Positions 7,238-10,690 of a DNA stretch of 10,690 nucleotides are shown piece by piece (position 1 is the first letter of the stretch; each line of letters starts with the position of its first letter). Below the pieces are notes generated by a model that searched no databases, was not told the origin of the DNA, and was given only the letters and a program-made list of their open reading frames with translations. The stretch covers positions 1-10,690 of the forward strand of contig CALBZG010000106.1 of NCBI GenBank assembly GCA_937889655.1, read 5' to 3'. Origin of the DNA: an uncultured Clostridia bacterium (lineage in GTDB: Bacteria; Bacillota; Clostridia; Peptostreptococcales; Anaerovoracaceae). The position numbers and the translations under genes are program-made.

Positions 7238-7259
7238 CATATAAACATATGCGAATATG
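7238..7259. promoter_or_regulatory. Candidate ArsR operator
   Basis: The inverted repeat CATAT-GCGA-ATATG (7246-7259) lies at about +7 to +20, with another CATAT at 7238-7242 that could pair with ATATG at a 12-base spacing. ArsR-family repressors usually bind A/T-rich imperfect palindromes overlapping or just downstream of their own promoter, so position and composition fit. The A/T-rich context means chance symmetry is possible. Confidence 0.5.
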
Positions 7260-7279
7260 AAAATATAAAGGAGAAAATC

Positions 7280-7630
7280 ATGAACCAGTTGACAGGTATA
7301 TTTAAACTGTTATCAGATGAAACCCGGCTGAGGATGCTGATGCTGCTTTACCAGGAAGATCTGTGCGTTTGCGAAATCAGTGGGATATTAGACGTGCCTC
7401 AACCTCGGATATCGCAGAATCTATCAAAATTAAGGGATATGAATATCGTGGCCGACGAAAGAAAAGAAAAATATGTCTATTACTCTCTAAAAAAGGAAAA
7501 CAAGATCCTGATAGAACTCTTGAAAAAAATGATGGATGATATCGATTCTTTTCCGAAACTTCTTGCTGATAGGGAAGGCCTTTGTAAAAAAGACATCTAT
7601 TTAAGCCAATGCGGGAATAAATGCCAATAA
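7280..7630 (+). CDS. arsR: ArsR/SmtB-family metalloregulatory repressor
   Basis: The 116-residue protein has the winged-helix fold of ArsR/SmtB: FKLLSDETRLRML (8-20), a recognition region around VPQPRISQNLSKLRD (39-53) and the wing KYVYYSL (64-70). In the metal-sensing helix it has DLCVCEI with C29 and C31, the pair used by plasmid R773-type ArsR to bind As(III) or Sb(III). The third cysteine of that site is Ser34 here. Three further cysteines near the C-terminus (C102, C111, C115) may contribute. The start at 7280 follows AAGGAG by 6 bases; longer in-frame extensions would run into the promoter. As first gene after its own promoter it should repress the operon and release DNA upon metalloid binding. 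Confidence 0.9.
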   Translation: MNQLTGIFKLLSDETRLRMLMLLYQEDLCVCEISGILDVPQPRISQNLSKLRDMNIVADERKEKYVYYSLKKENKILIELLKKMMDDIDSFPKLLADREGLCKKDIYLSQCGNKCQ

Positions 7631-7649
7631 AATTTAGGGAGATGATAGG

Positions 7650-8654
7650 ATGTTGATTTTGGATTTTTTAAACAGACAGATCCTGAAGATGCAATGGCTA
7701 TATGATCTTGTTCAGAAATTGATCGAGGATGTTTTTGGTTTGCAGCTCACTGATAAATTAGGAGGCAGCCTGCATTTCTTTATCTACGATGTAATAAAGA
7801 TATTCATACTGTTGTCCGTCCTGATCTTTTCGATTTCTTATATTCAGAGCTTCTTCCCGCCGGAAAGAACAAAGAAAATTCTTGGCCGGTATAAGGGCGC
7901 ATTTGCCAATACACTGGCAGCATTGCTGGGCACCGTAACGCCCTTCTGTTCTTGTTCGTCGATACCTTTATTCATCGGATTTACAAATGCGGGCCTTCCG
8001 TTGGGCGTAACCTTTTCCTTTCTCATATCTTCTCCTCTGGTGGATCTGGCATCGATGCTGCTGTTGGCAAGCATTTTCAACATGAAGATCGCCGTGGCCT
8101 ATGTGCTGATGGGGCTGATCCTTGCAGTCACGGGAGGGACGGCAATAAGCAAGCTGAAAATGGAAAAATATGTTGAGCCTTTTGTGTTCAACAACCCGAT
8201 CATGGAATTGGAGCCGGAAGAATTGACGCGCAAGGACAGAGTTGAATTCGCCAAGGGCCAGGTCAATGATATCGTAAAAAAAGTTTGGATGTATATCCTG
8301 ATCGGTGTTGGCATTGGGGCATTGATCCACAATTGGATTCCCGAAGAACTGATTTCGGCCGTTCTGGGACAGGACAAATGGTACTCGGTGATCGTTGCGA
8401 CGTTGATAGGGATACCGATGTATGCGGATATCTTCGGCACTCTGCCCATCGCAGAAGCTCTTGTGTACAAAGGCGTAGGCATCGGAACGGTCCTATCCTT
8501 CATGATGGGTGTGACTGCTCTTTCTCTGCCATCCATGATCATGCTGAAGCGCGTGGTGAAAACGAGGCTGCTGACGATATTCTTTGGTGTCGTAGCGATC
8601 GGGATCATCGCCATCGGTTATATATTCAATACTATTGGATACATGTTCCTATAA
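7650..8654 (+). CDS. DUF318-family (ArsP-like) permease
   Basis: The 334-residue polytopic membrane protein belongs to the permease family DUF318 (PF03773), which includes the organoarsenical exporter ArsP. Its signature is TPFCSCSSIPLFIG (97-110) with C100 and C102 in the membrane; a second family block is GIPMYADIFGTLPIAEAL (254-271). Hydrophobic segments lie near 45-66, 84-112, 118-142, 146-164, 213-231, 246-270, 276-296 and 307-331, with a polar cytoplasmic-type loop at 165-212. It follows arsR by 19 bases with AGGGAG eight bases before the ATG. ArsP exports trivalent organoarsenicals, but relatives are linked to other metals, so substrate is inferred from the ArsR and ACR3 neighbours. 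Confidence 0.85.
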   Translation: MLILDFLNRQILKMQWLYDLVQKLIEDVFGLQLTDKLGGSLHFFIYDVIKIFILLSVLIFSISYIQSFFPPERTKKILGRYKGAFANTLAALLGTVTPFCSCSSIPLFIGFTNAGLPLGVTFSFLISSPLVDLASMLLLASIFNMKIAVAYVLMGLILAVTGGTAISKLKMEKYVEPFVFNNPIMELEPEELTRKDRVEFAKGQVNDIVKKVWMYILIGVGIGALIHNWIPEELISAVLGQDKWYSVIVATLIGIPMYADIFGTLPIAEALVYKGVGIGTVLSFMMGVTALSLPSMIMLKRVVKTRLLTIFFGVVAIGIIAIGYIFNTIGYMFL

Positions 8655-8661
8655 AATGTTA

Positions 8662-8718
8662 TAGATAAATAAATTATGGGTAGACAAATAAATAAACATA
8701 ATAATCGATATAGACAAT
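8662..8718 (+). repeat. A/T-rich imperfect direct repeats in the permease-DUF2703 gap
   Basis: TAGATAAATAAAT (8662-8674) and TAGACAAATAAAT (8681-8693) match at 12 of 13 positions, 19 bases apart, and a shortened TAGACAAT follows at 8711-8718. They fill the 81-base gap, the longest inside the operon. No clear promoter or hairpin is visible. A role as unstructured leader, RNA processing site or protein site is only speculation. Confidence 0.5.
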
Positions 8719-8735
8719 GAAAGAGGTGAACCATT

Positions 8736-9287
8736 ATGACACAGAAATGTTGTTCTACGACAGACAATGCCAGCAGTACCTGTTCTGAAACATCAGACCT
8801 GAAGCTGCTGGTGCAATATCTGTATCTGGATCTGCAAACATGCGACCGCTGTATTGGAACGGATGAAGTTCTGGAAGAAGTCATCGAAATTATAACTCCC
8901 GCCTTAAATTTGGCCGGTTTTGATGTGGAGTATGATAAAGTCGAGATGTCAACAGAAGAAATTGCAAGGGAATATCGTTTTCTCTCTTCACCGACGATTC
9001 GCGTGAATGGGGAGGATATTTGCCAGGCCATAGCAGAAAACAGCTGTGGCTGCTGCAGCGACATCAGCGGAACGGGTGTGGACTGCAGAGTGTTTGTGTA
9101 TAAAGGGGATGCATATGAGGTGCCACCGAAAGAAATGCTGGCAGCGGCGATTCTGGAGAAGGCCTTTAACCGCATAGTCTCCGGGTGCGGATGCGGTGAA
9201 TATGAACTTCCTGAGAACCTGAAAACATTCTATGAAGGCAAGAAAATACAACAGTGCACATGCGGGTGCAGCTGCAATCAACAATAA
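8736..9287 (+). CDS. Cysteine-rich DUF2703 protein of the metalloid operon
   Basis: This 183-residue protein fits the DUF2703 family of small thioredoxin-fold-like proteins often seen near metal or arsenic genes. The central part has LYLDLQTCDRCIGT with a CxxC pair (C36, C39) at the end of a first beta strand, then a helix, and SSPTIRVNGEDIC (84-96) with a cis-Pro-like SPT, as in thioredoxins. What stands out is sixteen cysteines: C5, C6 and C16 at the N-terminus, CGCC (104-107), C117, CGC (151-153) and CTCGCSC at the C-terminus (174-180), a metallothionein-like tail. No signal peptide or membrane segment is visible, so it is cytoplasmic. AAGAGGTG lies seven bases before the ATG. Binding or reducing thiophilic metalloid, perhaps handing it to a pump, is inference; no activity is established that I know of. 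Confidence 0.8.
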   Translation: MTQKCCSTTDNASSTCSETSDLKLLVQYLYLDLQTCDRCIGTDEVLEEVIEIITPALNLAGFDVEYDKVEMSTEEIAREYRFLSSPTIRVNGEDICQAIAENSCGCCSDISGTGVDCRVFVYKGDAYEVPPKEMLAAAILEKAFNRIVSGCGCGEYELPENLKTFYEGKKIQQCTCGCSCNQQ

Positions 9288-9304
9288 GATAAGGAGAGAG
9301 GGTC

Positions 9305-9559
9305 ATGAAGGAAAAATCAATATCGGTAAAGATACTGGGAAGCGGTTGCGCTAAATGCAACAAGCTTGAGGAAGCGACAAAAGAAGCGTTGGAGCAGCTT
9401 GGCATGGATCAAAGGGTGGAGCACATCACTGATTTTGGTCAAATTGCAGCATATGGTGTTATGAGCACACCGGCCCTTGTGGTTGATGAGAAAGTTGTGT
9501 CGTTTGGAAAAGTCTTAAAGAAAGAAGAAATCATGAAAATATTGCAAAAGAACAGGTAA
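9305..9559 (+). CDS. Small thioredoxin/glutaredoxin-like protein (redox-active disulfide protein family)
   Basis: The 84-residue protein has a complete mini-thioredoxin fold: a first strand SVKILGSG, active-site CAKC (C15, C18), helix, and STPALVVDEKVV (54-65) with the cis-proline at 56. This matches the TM0996/MTH895 glutaredoxin-like group, typically 75-90 residues. Such proteins perform thiol-disulfide exchange in the cytoplasm; the physiological reductant is not encoded nearby. It begins 17 bases after the DUF2703 gene with AAGGAG eight bases before the ATG, and ends 5 bases before acr3, so all three are co-translated. A job in recycling the thiols of its neighbours, or reducing arsenate, is inferred. 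Confidence 0.88.
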   Translation: MKEKSISVKILGSGCAKCNKLEEATKEALEQLGMDQRVEHITDFGQIAAYGVMSTPALVVDEKVVSFGKVLKKEEIMKILQKNR

Positions 9560-9564
9560 ACGCC

Positions 9565-10650
9565 ATGAAAAGAGAAAAGCTATCATTTTTAGACAGGTAT
9601 CTAACACTCTGGATCTTCATCGCCATGACTATTGGCGTTGCAGGAGGATACAAGTTTCCGGATATGGCAGTTTCATTAAGCTCACTCAGTACCGGTACCA
9701 TATCATGGCCAATAGCTGTTGGACTGATTGTTATGATGTATCCGCCTTTAGCGAAGGTTAAATATGAAGAAATCGGAAAGGTATTTGAAAACAAGAAAGT
9801 ATTCGGTTTTTCGCTTATCCAGAACTGGATCGTCGGACCGATACTGATGTTCGTGCTGGCGGTCATTTTTCTGGGGGATAAACCGGGTTTTGCCATCGGG
9901 CTCATTATTATCGGCATGGCAAGATGCATCGCTATGGTCGTGGTCTGGAACACTCTGGCAAAAGGCGACAGCGAGTACGCAGCGGCCTTGGTCGCCATGA
10001 ATTCCATATTTCAGATATTGCTGTATTCGGTGTATATCTATTTGTTCGCAACGTTGCTTCCTCAATGGCTGGGGCTCTCTTGGGGAGGGCAAGTCATTAA
10101 TATATCCATGCAGGAGGTTGCTCAGAGCGTACTGATTTATTTAGGGATCCCTTTTGCTGCAGGATTCATCACCAGGTTTGGTCTAATAAAATTAAAGACA
10201 AAAGAATGGTATGAAACTTCATTTATCCCGAAAATTTCACCGCTGGCGCTGATTGCTTTGCTCTATACAATTATAATTATGTTCATAACGAAAGGCGAAC
10301 AAATCATAAAAAATCCGGCCGATGTTATTAGTATTGCCATACCGATGCTTATCTATTTCGCAGTCATGTTCTTCGCAAGCTTTTACATTGCTTATAAACA
10401 GGGATTCAAGTACGATCAAACAGTAACCCTGTCTTTCACAGCGGCAAGCAACAATTTTGAACTGGCCATTGCCGTTGCTGTAGCGGTGTTTGGAATCAGT
10501 TCGGATGTTGCCTTTACAGCGGTTATCGGACCTTTGGTTGAGGTTCCTGTAATGATCGGTCTGGTGGATTCCGCACTCAGCTTCAAGCAAAAATATTATG
10601 ATGATAAAGGTTCCCCGAAAGCCCGCTTAAAAAAAGGAGACCAGCTATGA
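9565..10650 (+). CDS. acr3: ACR3-family arsenite efflux transporter
   Basis: The 361-residue membrane protein is an ACR3-type transporter of the BART superfamily, which extrudes arsenite (some also antimonite) using the proton motive force. The family hallmark GMARCIAMVVVWN (117-129) contains C121, equivalent to the essential membrane cysteine of ACR3, and GPLVEVPVMIGLV (322-334) contains the conserved E326. TAASNNFELAIAVA (292-305) is also typical. About ten hydrophobic helices are visible, and length is in the usual 340-390 range. The common WNDLAKGD reads WNTLAKGD here. The start lies 5 bases after the thioredoxin-like gene with only a weak AGG upstream, suggesting translational coupling. 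Its stop overlaps the next ATG (ATGA). Confidence 0.95.
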   Translation: MKREKLSFLDRYLTLWIFIAMTIGVAGGYKFPDMAVSLSSLSTGTISWPIAVGLIVMMYPPLAKVKYEEIGKVFENKKVFGFSLIQNWIVGPILMFVLAVIFLGDKPGFAIGLIIIGMARCIAMVVVWNTLAKGDSEYAAALVAMNSIFQILLYSVYIYLFATLLPQWLGLSWGGQVINISMQEVAQSVLIYLGIPFAAGFITRFGLIKLKTKEWYETSFIPKISPLALIALLYTIIIMFITKGEQIIKNPADVISIAIPMLIYFAVMFFASFYIAYKQGFKYDQTVTLSFTAASNNFELAIAVAVAVFGISSDVAFTAVIGPLVEVPVMIGLVDSALSFKQKYYDDKGSPKARLKKGDQL

Positions 10651-10664
10651 AAAGTCAAGTGTGA
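10647..10664 (+). other. Start of a further, unresolved reading frame at the window edge
   Basis: AAGGAG (10634-10639) is placed seven bases before an ATG that overlaps the acr3 stop (ATGA), the classic layout of a coupled next gene. The frame reads Met-Lys-Ser-Gln-Val and then UGA (10662-10664). The next frame continues open to the window end (after the acr3 stop: Lys-Val-Lys-Cys-Glu-Ile-Ala-Gly-Asn-Ile-Phe-Leu-Ala) but has no start codon. It may be a frameshifted gene, a recoded UGA, or only a chance start. Cannot be decided from the remaining 26 bases. Confidence 0.3.
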
Positions 10665-10690
10665 AATAGCAGGAAATATCTTTTTAGCTA

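Noticed and set aside
7205..7279. N-terminal extension of ArsR from 7205
   Set aside because: It would begin inside the -35 box; the ATG at 7280 has an ideal ribosome site and the family N-terminus.
8099..8614. 171-codon minus-strand reading frame across the permease gene
   Set aside because: Complement of a hydrophobic gene; composition is explained by the sense strand.
8618..9175. 185-codon minus-strand reading frame across DUF2703
   Set aside because: Opposes the operon direction, spans the A/T-rich gap and has no supporting features.
1..10690. CRISPR arrays, tRNA or rRNA genes, insertion sequences or phage genes
   Set aside because: No regularly spaced repeats, cloverleaf or rRNA-like sequence, transposase motif or terminal inverted repeats were seen, so the ars-type operon shows no direct mobility mark here.

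Overview
The window reads as chromosomal DNA of a Gram-positive anaerobe, most likely a clostridial Firmicute. The evidence is indirect: strong purine-rich ribosome binding sites in front of nearly every gene, hairpin-plus-T terminators, sigma-A-type promoters, a short fold-type-I arginine/lysine decarboxylase next to speE-speB, and a small ferredoxin-like protein. The genus cannot be fixed from the sequence. Coding density is high and no non-coding stretch exceeds 300 bases.

Left part, minus strand (59-3886): a polyamine operon. Transcription probably starts at a promoter at 3858-3886, reads an Rnk/GreA-like regulator, then (with a second promoter at 3347-3375) speA, speE and speB, and ends at a hairpin at 59-84. 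Together the three enzymes decarboxylate arginine to agmatine, hydrolyse agmatine to putrescine, and make spermidine. speD, the source of the aminopropyl donor, is not here.

Middle part (3886-7200): a divergent intergenic region carries a 21-bp CRP/FNR-like palindrome upstream of a small seven-cysteine Fe-S protein gene on the plus strand, closed by a long terminator hairpin at 4329-4370. Next comes a two-gene unit, a CDP-alcohol phosphatidyltransferase and a YyaL-type thioredoxin-fold/six-hairpin protein, closed by a second terminator at 7151-7200.

Right part, plus strand (7205-10690): a metalloid (arsenic/antimony-type) resistance operon with its own promoter and a palindromic operator candidate. 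Order: ArsR repressor, DUF318 (ArsP-like) permease with a CSC motif, a very cysteine-rich DUF2703 protein, a small CxxC thioredoxin/glutaredoxin-like protein, and an ACR3 arsenite efflux pump. A further reading frame starts in an ATGA overlap with acr3 but meets UGA at codon 6, right at the window edge. The combination of two different exporters with two small thiol proteins between them is the most interesting system here: ArsR would sense, the cysteine-rich pair would bind or reduce the metalloid, and the two pumps would export it.
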